Assembly (NCBI RefSeq): GCF_900172315.1
Contig: NZ_FWFV01000005.1
Coordinates: forward strand, 124,001 to 188,000
Source: Palleronia marisminoris
Lineage (GTDB): Bacteria; Pseudomonadota; Alphaproteobacteria; Rhodobacterales; Rhodobacteraceae
Direction: 5' to 3'
Length of the DNA: 64,000 nucleotides
Shown: one piece after another, positions 26,756 through 35,271 of the stretch
How positions within the stretch are numbered: the first letter of the stretch is position 1
How the letters are laid out: each line of letters begins with the position of its first letter
Notes under the pieces: generated by a model
The model's database searches: none
Seen by the model: only the letters and a program-made list of their open reading frames with translations
What the model was told of the DNA's origin: nothing
Position numbers and translations under genes: made by a program

Positions 26756-27137
26756 ATGAACCAGCTACGCCTGGGCCGCGAGTCAGAAAACAGAATCCGC
26801 AACGCCCTTCTCTACATCCGCGCCGAGTGCATCCGAGACGGCACCGAAAGGGTCGAGCATGTGGAGGCCTTGTTACGGCTCTGCCGCCATGATCCGGTGT
26901 ACGTTCCGAAGAAGAGACCGGCGCTTCACCAGGGGCGAGTTGCGTGTAGCGATCCTGCGGTCGCTGCGCGACGGGCCGAAGACCGGCCCAGAGATCGCAG
27001 CCAACATGGCGGAGGCCGAGGGGATGCCGTACCGAGACCCCTGCAAGCGCGTGTATCAGTCGCTTCACAACTTGCGAGATGCGGAGGCTGTGACGCGGGA
27101 GAATGAGCTGCTGCCGGCTTCGTGGACACCGGGCTAA
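26756..27137 (+). pseudogene. Frameshifted winged-helix DNA-binding protein gene
   Basis: Two frames each encode half of one small protein. From the ATG at 26756: RIRNALLYIRAECIRDGTER then VEHVEALLRL and YVPKKRP. In the next frame from about 26920: RRFTRGELRVAILRSLRDGP, KTGPEIAANMAEAEGMPYRD and KRVYQSLHNLRDAEAVTREN, which reads as a winged-helix domain. Joined, they give a protein of about 120 residues of a type common beside mobile DNA in roseobacters. The frameshift lies near 26910-26925, so the protein is probably not made intact. Confidence 0.65.
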
Positions 27138-27249
27138 GTTTGCATAGCTCGGGGCTCAGGTAGCCCAGCTTCGAGTGGCGGGCCCCCCTATTGTAGAAGC
27201 GCTCGATGTAGTCGAACGCATCGGCTCGGGCTGCAGCGCGGGTGCGTCG
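27136..27249 (-). mobile_element. IS3-family transposase C-terminal remnant
   Basis: A minus-strand stretch reads ARADAFDYIERFYNRGARHS then KLGYLSPE and continues into KLSPVSTKP, the C-terminal end of an IS3-family OrfB integrase (the YNxxRxHSxLGYxSP pattern). Only about 40 codons remain. The remnant abuts the 5' end of the TSUP gene and the frameshifted winged-helix gene, which marks this point as an old insertion/deletion junction. Confidence 0.75.
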
Positions 27250-27289
27250 CTCGAAGATCCCGAAGGGGCCGCGCAAGCGGCGCTGAGAC

Positions 27290-28096
27290 GTGGTCTGGAC
27301 GCCGTCGCTTCCATGCCGCAAGAGTCGGTCCCAACCGCCAGAGGACGGAGCGCCAAGCCTGACCCCGGATCCGATCCTCCTCGCGCTTCTCGCGGCGGCC
27401 TTCGTGGTTGGCCTGTCGAAAGGCGGGTTGGCCTCGGCCGGGGCCCTTGCCGTGCCGGCGCTCGCCTTCGCGATGAACCCGGTGCAGGCCGCCGCGATCC
27501 TGTTGCCCGTCTTCATCGGGACCGACTGGATCGCCGTCTGGCTCTACCGCCGGGCCTACTCGCCGCGAAACCTGGCGATCCTCGTGCCGGCCATCTTGAT
27601 CGGGGTGCTTGTCGCCACCGTCATCACGCCCTGGACTCCCGAGCCCGTGCTGCTGATCCTCACGGGCCTCATCGGGCTGTGGTTCGTCCTCCGCCGCTGG
27701 TTCGGCCCGGTCGTCACGGCGCCGGCCGAGGCGGGGGTTCTGCCCGGCCTCGGCTGGGGAATCCTGACGGGCATCACGTCCTTCATCACCCATTCGGGGT
27801 CGCCGCCGGCGCAGGCCTACCTGATGCCGCAGCGACTGCCGAAGCTGGAATTTGCCGGCACGATGGCGATCGCATTTTCCGTGTGCAACCTTGCGAAGCT
27901 GCCCGGATACTGGGCCATCGGCGCGCTAGAAGGCCTCGATGTCGAGCTGACGCTCGGGCTTCTGGTCTCGGGCGGGATCGGCACGATGATCGGGCGGTGG
28001 CTGACGGCGCGGTTGCCCGACGCCGTCTACCTTCGCGCGATCGAGGGGCTGCTTCTGACCCTCTCGATCCTGCTCATCGCCAAGGCGCTTCTCTAG
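27290..28096 (+). CDS. TSUP-family (TauE/SafE-like) membrane permease
   Basis: Inner-membrane permease with about eight hydrophobic helices. The N-terminal FVVGLSKGGLASAGALAVPA and the second-repeat GWGILTGITSFITHSGSPPA are typical of the TSUP family, which moves small sulfur oxyanions or organosulfonates. The start is uncertain: the GTG at 27290 gives 268 residues, but its first 22 codons derive from the transposon junction. Family sequence begins at a CTG (27359) that has GGAG upstream and may be a mutated ATG. The stop shares CTAG with the choV stop. Export of sulfur oxyanion released by choline sulfatase is a possible role (inference). Confidence 0.82.
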   Translation: MVWTPSLPCRKSRSQPPEDGAPSLTPDPILLALLAAAFVVGLSKGGLASAGALAVPALAFAMNPVQAAAILLPVFIGTDWIAVWLYRRAYSPRNLAILVPAILIGVLVATVITPWTPEPVLLILTGLIGLWFVLRRWFGPVVTAPAEAGVLPGLGWGILTGITSFITHSGSPPAQAYLMPQRLPKLEFAGTMAIAFSVCNLAKLPGYWAIGALEGLDVELTLGLLVSGGIGTMIGRWLTARLPDAVYLRAIEGLLLTLSILLIAKALL

Positions 28097-29118
28097 GCGC
28101 TCGACTTGTCGAGGCTGCGCAGCACCCCGTCGCGGGTCAGCTGCCCGATGATGGCCCCGTTCTCCTCGACACCCACCGGATCGGGGGTGCCGATCACGGT
28201 CTCCAGGCTGTCGCGCACCAGCGCGTCGGCTGGCACCCGGATCTGCGGCGCGCCGTTCGCCGGCTCCATCACGTCGCGCGCGCGCAGCACGCCCAGCGGA
28301 TTCATGTGGCGGACGAAATCGGCGACGTAGTCGTTCCGGGGGTCGTTGAAGATGTCCTGCGGCGTTCCCGTCTGGACGATCCGCCCGCCCTCCATGATCG
28401 AGATGTGGTTCCCGAGCTTGAACGCCTCGTCGAGGTCGTGGCTGACGAACAGGATCGTCCGCTTCAGCCGCTGCTGCAGCTCCAGCAGCTCGTCCTGCAG
28501 CTTCGTGCGGATCAGCGGGTCGAGCGCCGAGAACGGCTCGTCCATCAGCAGGATCGGTGCGTCGGTGGCGAAGGCGCGGGCGAGGCCCACGCGCTGCTGC
28601 ATACCACCCGACAGCTCTCCGACCTTGCGTTCGGCCCACTCCGACAGGCCCACGAGCTCGAGCTGGTGGTCCACCCGCTCGCGCATCTCGGCCTTCTTCA
28701 TTCCGCTGAGTTCCAGCCCCAGCCCGACATTCTCGCGCACCGTCCGCCAGGGCAGCAGGCCGAATTGCTGAAAGACCATCGCCACGTGGTGCATCCGCAC
28801 CCGCCGCAGCGTTGCCGCGTCGGCATGGGTCACGTCGATCATCTGCTGGCCGTCATTGACGTGGACGGCGCCGCGGGCCACCGGGTTCAGCCCGTTGACC
28901 GCGCGCAGAAGCGTCGACTTGCCGGACCCCGACAAGCCCATGAGGACGAGGATCTCGCCCTCCTGCACCTCGACCGAGCAGTCGTGCACGCCCAGCACCT
29001 GGCCGGTCTGTTGCTGGATCTCGCCCCGCTGCATTCCCTTGTCCATGAGGGGCAGGGCCTGCTGCGGCTTCTCTCCGAAGACGATGCAGACGTTGTCGAT
29101 CTTGACCGCCGTGCTCAT
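28093..29118 (-). CDS. choV: Choline ABC transporter ATP-binding protein ChoV
   Basis: ATPase of the choline importer ChoXWV, 341 residues, in the glycine betaine/choline (ProV-like) group. Walker A is GLSGSGKST at residues 61-69, signature LSGGMQQRVGLARAFA, Walker B ILLMDEPFSALDPLIR. The C-terminal CBS-like region (about 285-341) is usual for osmoprotectant importers. It overlaps choW by four bases. Confidence 0.94.
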   Translation of the reverse strand: MSTAVKIDNVCIVFGEKPQQALPLMDKGMQRGEIQQQTGQVLGVHDCSVEVQEGEILVLMGLSGSGKSTLLRAVNGLNPVARGAVHVNDGQQMIDVTHADAATLRRVRMHHVAMVFQQFGLLPWRTVRENVGLGLELSGMKKAEMRERVDHQLELVGLSEWAERKVGELSGGMQQRVGLARAFATDAPILLMDEPFSALDPLIRTKLQDELLELQQRLKRTILFVSHDLDEAFKLGNHISIMEGGRIVQTGTPQDIFNDPRNDYVADFVRHMNPLGVLRARDVMEPANGAPQIRVPADALVRDSLETVIGTPDPVGVEENGAIIGQLTRDGVLRSLDKSSA

Positions 29119-29951
29119 TTGCGCGCTCCCACGTTCAGGATCCGGTCGAGCATGATGGCCACGACCACGATGACGAACCCGCTCTCGAACCCGAGTGCTG
29201 CGTTGACCGAGTTCAGCGCTCGGACCACCGGCACGCCCAAGCCATCAGCGCCGACCAGCGCGGCGATGACGACCATCGACAGTGACAGCATGATGGTCTG
29301 GTTCAGACCGGCCATGATCTGCGGCAGGGCCGAGGGCATCTCGACCTTCCACAGAAGCTGGCTGTTGGTGGCCCCGAAGGCGCGCGCGGCTTCGGTCAGC
29401 GCCGGCGGGGTTGACGCGATGCCAAGGTAGGTCAGGCGGATCGGCGCGGGCAGCACGAAGATCACCGTGGCCATGAGGCCCGGCACCATGCCGATGCCGA
29501 AGAACACGATGGCCGGGATCAGGTAGACGAAGGTCGGCAGCGTCTGCATCAGGTCCAGCACCGGCCGGATCGCCGCGTAAAGCTTGGGGCGGTGCGCCGC
29601 TGCGATACCGATGGGTACGCCGATGCCCATGCACACGATGCAGGCCGACAGCACCAGCGTCAGGCTTTCGGTCGTCTCTTCCCAGTAGTCCTGGTTCAGG
29701 ACGAACAGGAAGCCGAGCGCCACGAACAGGCTGACCTTCCACGACCGTTGCAGCGCCCATGTCACCGCCACGAAGAACGCGATGACCAGCAGTTCCGGCG
29801 GGCTCTGCAACACCCACAGGATGCCCTCGATCAGCTTTTCCCCTACGCTCGAGATGCCGTCGAGCACGACTTCGAAGTTGTTTGCGATCCAGTCGAACAC
29901 GGCCTCGGCCGCGTCGCCCACTGGGATCTTGTTCTCGGTAAGCCAGTCCAA
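29115..29951 (-). CDS. choW: Choline ABC transporter permease ChoW
   Basis: Permease of 278 residues with about six membrane helices; GVPIGIAAAHRPKLYAAIRP and QTLPTFVYLIPAIVFFGIGM are strong markers of the ProW/ChoW family. The start is most likely the TTG at 29951 (LDWLTENKIPVGD), which has GGAG eight bases upstream; an extension to 30020 would run into the divergent gst promoter. The operon choX-choW-choV is broken here: an oppositely oriented gst gene separates choX from choW, so choW needs its own promoter in the 68-bp gap or read-through. Confidence 0.92.
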   Translation of the reverse strand: MDWLTENKIPVGDAAEAVFDWIANNFEVVLDGISSVGEKLIEGILWVLQSPPELLVIAFFVAVTWALQRSWKVSLFVALGFLFVLNQDYWEETTESLTLVLSACIVCMGIGVPIGIAAAHRPKLYAAIRPVLDLMQTLPTFVYLIPAIVFFGIGMVPGLMATVIFVLPAPIRLTYLGIASTPPALTEAARAFGATNSQLLWKVEMPSALPQIMAGLNQTIMLSLSMVVIAALVGADGLGVPVVRALNSVNAALGFESGFVIVVVAIMLDRILNVGARK

Positions 29952-30019
29952 CGGCGTTGCTCCTTGCTTCGAATCCCTGTTTGCCGGACGGTCGCTCCGC
30001 AGTCCCAGCGGAGGCCACA

Positions 30020-30643
30020 ATGTCCGACCTGATGTTTTTCACCAACCCCATGTCGCGCGGCCGCATCGTCCGCATGATGCTCGAGGAGGTCGGCGCGGAA
30101 TACGCCACGACCGTCCTCGAATACGGCCCCGAAATGCGGTCTTCCGAGTACCTCGCGATCAACCCGATGGCAAAGGTGCCTGCGATCGTCCATCGCGGCA
30201 CGGTCGTGACCGAGGCCGCGGCGATCTGCGCCTACCTCGCCGATGTCTATCCCGACGCCGGTCTCGCGCCGCCGCCGACCGAGCGCGGCGCGTATTACCG
30301 CTGGCTCTTCTTCGGGGCGGGACCGGTCGAAGCGGCGGTGACGAACGCGACGTTCAACATCGACACCTCGGACCCGCAGATCCGCGGGAGGGTGGGGTAT
30401 GGCGATCTTGCCTCTGTGCTCGACACGCTCGAAGGGGTCATGTCGGATCGCGAGTGGCTGCTGGGCGAGCGGTTCTCGGCAGTGGACGTGTATCTCGGCA
30501 GCCAGGTCGCGTGGGGCATGATGTTCGGCACGATCGAGAAGCGGCCGGCGTTCGAATCCTACGCCGCCCGCCTCCGGGAACGCCCCGCGATACAACGCGC
30601 CGCCGCGAAGGACGACGCGCTGATGCCTCCGCAGGGCGGCTGA
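30020..30643 (+). CDS. Glutathione S-transferase
   Basis: Cytosolic GST of 207 residues. The N-terminal thioredoxin-like half contains FFTNPMSRGRIVRMMLEEVG and the cis-Pro region NPMAKVPAIV followed by the glutathione-binding TEAAAIC; the C-terminal helical half runs from about residue 90 and contains FSAVDVYLGSQVAWG. The ATG at 30020 has a CGGAGG site upstream. It is inserted on the opposite strand between choX and choW, 2 bp from the choX stop. Confidence 0.92.
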   Translation: MSDLMFFTNPMSRGRIVRMMLEEVGAEYATTVLEYGPEMRSSEYLAINPMAKVPAIVHRGTVVTEAAAICAYLADVYPDAGLAPPPTERGAYYRWLFFGAGPVEAAVTNATFNIDTSDPQIRGRVGYGDLASVLDTLEGVMSDREWLLGERFSAVDVYLGSQVAWGMMFGTIEKRPAFESYAARLRERPAIQRAAAKDDALMPPQGG

Positions 30644-30645
30644 GG

Positions 30646-31569
30646 TCACAGCTCGAGGTGCTCCTGCACCGCCGGCAGGCCTTCTTCGCCGTCGACGGTG
30701 GTCACGCCTTCAAGCCAGGGCTCGATGGTTTCGGGGTTTTCCTGAAGCCATTCGCGCGCGGCTTCGGCCGGGTCGGCACCGTCCTCGAGGATGGAGCCCA
30801 TGATCTCGTTTTCCATCGGAAGCGAGAAGTCCATCTGCTGAAGCAGCTTGCCGGCGTTCGGGCACTCTTCGACATAGCCTTCGCGCGTCACGGTGTGCAC
30901 GACGCCTTCACCGCCGAAGAAGTCCTCGCCACCGGTCAGGTATTCCAGCTCGAAGTTGGCGTTCATCGGGTGCGGCGCCCAGCCGAGGAACACGATGTCC
31001 TCCTGGTCGTCCACGGCGCGGCGCACCTGCGCGAGCATCCCCTGCTCGGAGCTTTCGCGGACGCTGAACTCGCCCATGCCGTACTCGTCCTCTTCGGTCA
31101 GGCCGATGAGGTAGATGTTGCCCTCGTTGCCGGGCTCGATCCCGTAGATCGTCCCGTCGAGCTCTTCCTCGAATTCGGCGAGGTCCTCGTAGGTCTGCAG
31201 GCCCTTTTCATAGGTGTAGGCCGGTACGGCGAGGTTGTACTTCGTACCCTGCAGGTTCTCGTTGACCTGCTCGATCTCGCCGGATTCGAGGTAGGGCGTG
31301 ATGGCCTGCGTCTGCGACGGCATCCAGTTGCCGAGGAACGCGTCCACGTCGTCGCCTTCCAGCGAGGCGAACGTGACGGGCACCGACAGCACCTTCACCT
31401 CGACATCGTAGCCCAGCCCGGTGAAGACCTGGTTGGCGATCGCGGTCGTGGCGGTGATGTCCGTCCAGCCTACGTCCGAGAACGTGATGCTGTCGCACTG
31501 TGTTTCCTGGGCGTGGGCGGCGCCAGCCACCATGAGCGCCAGTGCAGAGGCGGTCGTGATCAGTTTCAT
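30646..31569 (-). CDS. choX: Choline-binding periplasmic protein ChoX
   Basis: Substrate-binding component of the choline importer, 307 residues with a signal peptide ending AAHAQ. The ITFSDVGWTDITATTAIANQ and FLGNWMPSQT segments hold the aromatic residues typical of the choline/betaine OpuAC-type site, and FLGWAPHPMNANFELEYLTG is conserved in ChoX. The ATG at 31569 has GGGAG upstream. It is divergent from betI, with the BetI-like operator between them, so choline probably induces both. Confidence 0.94.
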   Translation of the reverse strand: MKLITTASALALMVAGAAHAQETQCDSITFSDVGWTDITATTAIANQVFTGLGYDVEVKVLSVPVTFASLEGDDVDAFLGNWMPSQTQAITPYLESGEIEQVNENLQGTKYNLAVPAYTYEKGLQTYEDLAEFEEELDGTIYGIEPGNEGNIYLIGLTEEDEYGMGEFSVRESSEQGMLAQVRRAVDDQEDIVFLGWAPHPMNANFELEYLTGGEDFFGGEGVVHTVTREGYVEECPNAGKLLQQMDFSLPMENEIMGSILEDGADPAEAAREWLQENPETIEPWLEGVTTVDGEEGLPAVQEHLEL

Positions 31570-31598
31570 CGTTGGTCTCCCTGTAGGTTCGGCTATTG

Positions 31599-31612
31599 AT
31601 TGACGGGTCAAT
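31599..31612. promoter_or_regulatory. BetI-like operator palindrome
   Basis: ATTGAC-GG-GTCAAT, a 6-bp inverted repeat with a 2-bp centre, lies in the 63-bp gap between choX and betI. It resembles the known BetI operator of enterobacteria (an ATTGAAC-type repeat). Position and symmetry suggest repression of both divergent operons by BetI until choline is present. Confidence 0.7.
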
Positions 31613-31632
31613 TAAATGCTAGTTGCCGAAGC

Positions 31633-32253
31633 ATGGCAACAGTTGTTCCGAAAAAGGTGGCCGTGGCAGCGAAACCGCCACGGGAGCGGGCCGAAGTTCG
31701 GCGCCGTGCGGATTTGATAGCCGCAACCGTGGCCGAGATCGGCGAGGCCGGCTCGCTCGACGCGACGGTCGGACGAATCGCCAAGCGCGCCGGAATGAGC
31801 CCCGCGCTCGCCTTCCACTATTTCGGCGACAAGGAGACGCTGTTCCTCGCCGCCATGCGCCACGTCCTGACGGTGTTCGGCCGCGAGGTCAGCGCGGCGC
31901 TTGCCACGGCCGACGCCCCCGAGGCGCGCGCGCAGGCGATCATCCGCGTCAGCTTTTCGCAGCAGAACTTCCGCCACGAGGCGATCGCCGCATGGCTGAA
32001 CTTCTATGTCATGGCGCAACGCTCGCGCGGCGCCCGGCGGCTGTTGTCGGTCTATCGCCGGCGGCTCGCGTCGAACCTGACTCACGCCCTGCGACCGATC
32101 CTTGGTCCCTCCGCACCGGCCGCAGCCGAGCGCATCGGCGGCCTGATCGACGGTCTTTACCTGCGCGCCGCGCTGGATGACGAGACGACGGCCGCGAACG
32201 CTGTCGCGCAGGTCATGACCACACTCCACCACGAACTGAAGGAGGCATCGTGA
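31633..32253 (+). CDS. betI: Choline-responsive repressor BetI
   Basis: TetR-family regulator of 206 residues. The helix-turn-helix is at about residues 35-62 (TVGRIAKRAGMSPALAFHYF then GDKETLFLAAM). The C-terminal ligand domain includes AIAAWLNFYVMAQRS and GLIDGLYLRAAL, characteristic of BetI. The ATG at 31633 follows the operator; an upstream start at 31600 would lie inside it. The stop overlaps the betC GTG start. Confidence 0.94.
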   Translation: MATVVPKKVAVAAKPPRERAEVRRRADLIAATVAEIGEAGSLDATVGRIAKRAGMSPALAFHYFGDKETLFLAAMRHVLTVFGREVSAALATADAPEARAQAIIRVSFSQQNFRHEAIAAWLNFYVMAQRSRGARRLLSVYRRRLASNLTHALRPILGPSAPAAAERIGGLIDGLYLRAALDDETTAANAVAQVMTTLHHELKEAS

Positions 32254-33764
32254 GCGACGCCCGCCCGAACATCCTCGTCATCATGGTCGACCAGCTGACC
32301 GGCACCCTGTTCCCCGACGGCCCGGCGGATTTCCTGCATGCCCCGAACCTCAAGCGATTGGCCGAGCGGTCGGCCCGGTTCCGGAACGCCTACTGCGCCA
32401 GCCCCCTCTGCGGGCCGTCGCGGGCCAGCTTCATGACCGGGCAGTTGCCGTCCTCGACCGGGGTCTACGACAATGCGGCCGAGCTTCCCGCGTCCATGCC
32501 GACCTACGCGCACCACCTGCGCCGCGCGGGCTACCAGACCTGCCTTTCGGGCAAGATGCACTTCGTCGGCCCCGACCAGCTTCACGGGTTCGAGGAACGC
32601 CTGACGACCGACATCTATCCGGCCGATTTCGGCTGGACCCCCGACTACCGCAAGCCGGGCGAGCGAATCGAGTGGTGGTATCACAACATGGGCTCGGTCA
32701 CCGGCTCGGGCGTGGCCGAGATCACCAACCAGATGGAGTATGACGACGAGGTCCAGTACAACGCTGTCCGCAAGATCTACGACCTCTCGCGAGGCAAGGA
32801 CGAACGGCCGTGGATGATGACCGTCAGCTTCACGCACCCTCACGATCCTTACGTCGCGCGCAAGAAATTCTGGGATCTCTACGAGGATTGCGAGCACCTG
32901 TCGCCGCACGTGCCGTCGATCCCCTATGACGAGCAGGACCCCCATTCGCAGCGCATCTGCGACGCCAACGACTGGCGCAATTTCGAGATCTCGGACGAGA
33001 ACATCGCCCGCTCCCGCCGCGCCTATTTCGCCAACATCTCGTATCTGGACGAGAAGGTGGGAGAGCTTCTGGACGTGCTGGAAAGCACCCGGCAGGAGGC
33101 GACGATCGTCTTCACCAGCGACCACGGCGACATGCTGGGCGAGCGCGGACTGTGGTTCAAGATGAGCTTCCGCGAAGGCTCGGCCCGCGTGCCGATCATG
33201 GTCTCGGGCCCCGGCATCGAGGCTGGCCTCGTGACGGACCCCGTCTCGACCATCGATATCTGCCCGACCCTTTGCGACATCGCGGGGATCACCATGGGCG
33301 AGGTCGAGCCCTGGACCGCGGGCGAAAGCCTGTTGCCGGTCGCGGCGGGGCAGGGGCGTCAGCAGCCCGTCCGCATGGAGTATTGCGCCGAGGCCTCCTA
33401 CGCGCCGCTCGTCGCGCTGCGCGAGGGCAAGTGGAAATACATCCGCTGCCCGCTCGACCCCGAACAGCTCTTCGACCTCGAAGCCGATCCGCACGAGATG
33501 ACGAACCTCGCGCCCGATCCGTCCCATGACGAGGTCCTCATGAAGTTCCGGCAGGAGTCCGACGCCCGCTGGGACCTCGCGAGGTTCGACGACGAGATCC
33601 GCAAGAGTCAGGCCGCCCGCTGGGTCGTATACGAAGGCTTGCTTCAGGGGCAGCAGACCGCGTGGGATCACCAGCCGGTCCTGAACGCCGCGCAGCGATA
33701 CATGCGCAACCACATGGACCTGAACGTGGTCGAAGAGAGCCAGCGATTCCCGCGCGGCGAGTGA
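32250..33764 (+). CDS. betC: Choline-sulfatase BetC
   Basis: Hydrolyses choline-O-sulfate to choline and sulfate, 504 residues. The sulfatase active-site motif CGPSR is at residues 54-58, where the Cys becomes formylglycine, and the N-terminal metal-binding VDQLTGTLFPDG and TSDHGDMLGERGLWFKMSF segments fit BetC. The C-terminal choline-sulfatase domain is present. GTG start at 32250 with AAGGAGG upstream, coupled to betI. Confidence 0.96.
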   Translation: MSDARPNILVIMVDQLTGTLFPDGPADFLHAPNLKRLAERSARFRNAYCASPLCGPSRASFMTGQLPSSTGVYDNAAELPASMPTYAHHLRRAGYQTCLSGKMHFVGPDQLHGFEERLTTDIYPADFGWTPDYRKPGERIEWWYHNMGSVTGSGVAEITNQMEYDDEVQYNAVRKIYDLSRGKDERPWMMTVSFTHPHDPYVARKKFWDLYEDCEHLSPHVPSIPYDEQDPHSQRICDANDWRNFEISDENIARSRRAYFANISYLDEKVGELLDVLESTRQEATIVFTSDHGDMLGERGLWFKMSFREGSARVPIMVSGPGIEAGLVTDPVSTIDICPTLCDIAGITMGEVEPWTAGESLLPVAAGQGRQQPVRMEYCAEASYAPLVALREGKWKYIRCPLDPEQLFDLEADPHEMTNLAPDPSHDEVLMKFRQESDARWDLARFDDEIRKSQAARWVVYEGLLQGQQTAWDHQPVLNAAQRYMRNHMDLNVVEESQRFPRGE

Positions 33765-33774
33765 ATAAGGCGCG

Positions 33775-33792
33775 GGTTCCGCCCGAGGAACC
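33775..33792 (+). repeat. Short hairpin between betC and betB
   Basis: GGTTCC at 33775-33780 pairs with GGAACC at 33787-33792 around a 6-nt loop. There is no T-tract, so it may moderate rather than stop transcription between betC and betB. Confidence 0.35.
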
Positions 33793-33816
33793 GGCCCCCC
33801 GACCGAGGTGTAAAGA

Positions 33817-35271
33817 ATGACCGATGTGAAACCGACCGCCAGCCACTACGTCGACGGCGCCTACCTGGACGACGCCGACGGCCAGCCCTTCGACGTGATC
33901 TACCCCGCGACGGGCGAGACGCTGGCCACCGTTCACGCCGCCACCAAAGCGGTGACCGACGCCGCGCTCGACGCGGCGACCCGCGCGCAGGCTGAATGGG
34001 CCGCCCTGTCGCCGCGCTCGCGTGGCCGCGTCCTGACCGACGCCGCCCGCATCATGCGCGAGCGCAACCGCGAACTCTCGATCATCGAGACGCACGACAC
34101 CGGCAAGCCCCTGCAGGAGACGCTGGTCGCCGACGCGACCTCGGGTGCCGACGCACTCGAATATTTCGGCGGCATCGCCAACGGCCTGACGGGCGAGCAC
34201 ATCCAGCTGGGTGACGACTGGGCCTACACGATCCGCGAGCCGCTGGGCGTCTGCGTCGGCATCGGCGCGTGGAACTACCCGACGCAAATCGCCTGCTGGA
34301 AGGCCGCGCCCGCACTCGCCTGCGGCAACGCGATGGTCTTCAAGCCGTCCGAGAACACCCCCCTCGCGGCCCTCAAGGTCGCCGAGATCCTGACCGAGGC
34401 CGGCGCCCCTCCGGGCCTGTTCAACGTGGTGCAGGGCATGGGCGAGGTCGGCGGCCGCCTGATCACCGATCCGCGCGTGGCGAAGGTGTCGCTGACCGGC
34501 TCGGTCGGGACGGGGAAAAAGGTCTACTCAGCCGCCGCTGCCGAGATGAAGCACGTCACGATGGAGCTTGGCGGTAAATCCCCCATGCTCGTCTTCGACG
34601 ACGCCGATATCGAGAACGCGGTGTCGGGCGCGATCCTCGGCAACTTCTATTCCTCGGGACAGGTATGCTCGAACGGCACCCGCGTCTTCGTGCATCGCAG
34701 CGTGAAAGAGCAGTTCCTCGACCGCCTCGCCAAGCGCCTTGCCACGGCCAAGCTTGGCGATCCGCTGGACGAAGAGACCAACTTCGGCCCCATCGTCAGC
34801 CAGCAGCAGCTCGACATCATCCTCGGCTACGTTGCCCGCGGGAAGGAAGACGGCGCGCGCCTCGTCACCGGGGGCGCGCGGCTGGACAAACCGGGCTTCT
34901 GGATGTCCCCCGCGATCTTCGCCGACGTGACCGACGACATGACCATCGCCCGCGAAGAGATCTTCGGCCCGGTCATGTCCGTCCTCGACTTCAACGACGA
35001 GGACGAGGCCATCCGCCGCGCCAACGACACCCCCTACGGCCTGTCCGCCGGCGTCTACACTCAGAACCTTGCTCGCGCGCACCGGGTCATCCGCAAGCTC
35101 CACGCCGGGTCGTGCTTCATCAATTCGTATAACGACGCCCCGGTCGAGGTGCCGTTCGGCGCCGTCAAGCAGTCCGGCGTGGGGCGCGAGAACGCCAAGG
35201 CCGCCATCGAGCACTACAGCCAGCTCAAGTCCGTCTACGTGCGGATGGGCGACACCGAGGCACCCTTCTGA
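33817..35271 (+). CDS. betB: Betaine-aldehyde dehydrogenase BetB
   Basis: Oxidises betaine aldehyde to glycine betaine with NAD(P). 484 residues. The catalytic Cys lies at about 284 ([10 protein letters not shown]), the general base Glu at about 250 (MELGGKSP), and the Rossmann motif is in [11 protein letters not shown]. The last part ([17 protein letters not shown]) is typical of BetB. The stop overlaps the betA start. Confidence 0.97.
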   Translation: MTDVKPTASHYVDGAYLDDADGQPFDVIYPATGETLATVHAATKAVTDAALDAATRAQAEWAALSPRSRGRVLTDAARIMRERNRELSIIETHDTGKPLQETLVADATSGADALEYFGGIANGLTGEHIQLGDDWAYTIREPLGVCVGIGAWNYPTQIACWKAAPALACGNAMVFKPSENTPLAALKVAEILTEAGAPPGLFNVVQGMGEVGGRLITDPRVAKVSLTGSVGTGKKVYSAAAAEMKHVTMELGGKSPMLVFDDADIENAVSGAILGNFYSSGQVCSNGTRVFVHRSVKEQFLDRLAKRLATAKLGDPLDEETNFGPIVSQQQLDIILGYVARGKEDGARLVTGGARLDKPGFWMSPAIFADVTDDMTIAREEIFGPVMSVLDFNDEDEAIRRANDTPYGLSAGVYTQNLARAHRVIRKLHAGSCFINSYNDAPVEVPFGAVKQSGVGRENAKAAIEHYSQLKSVYVRMGDTEAPF

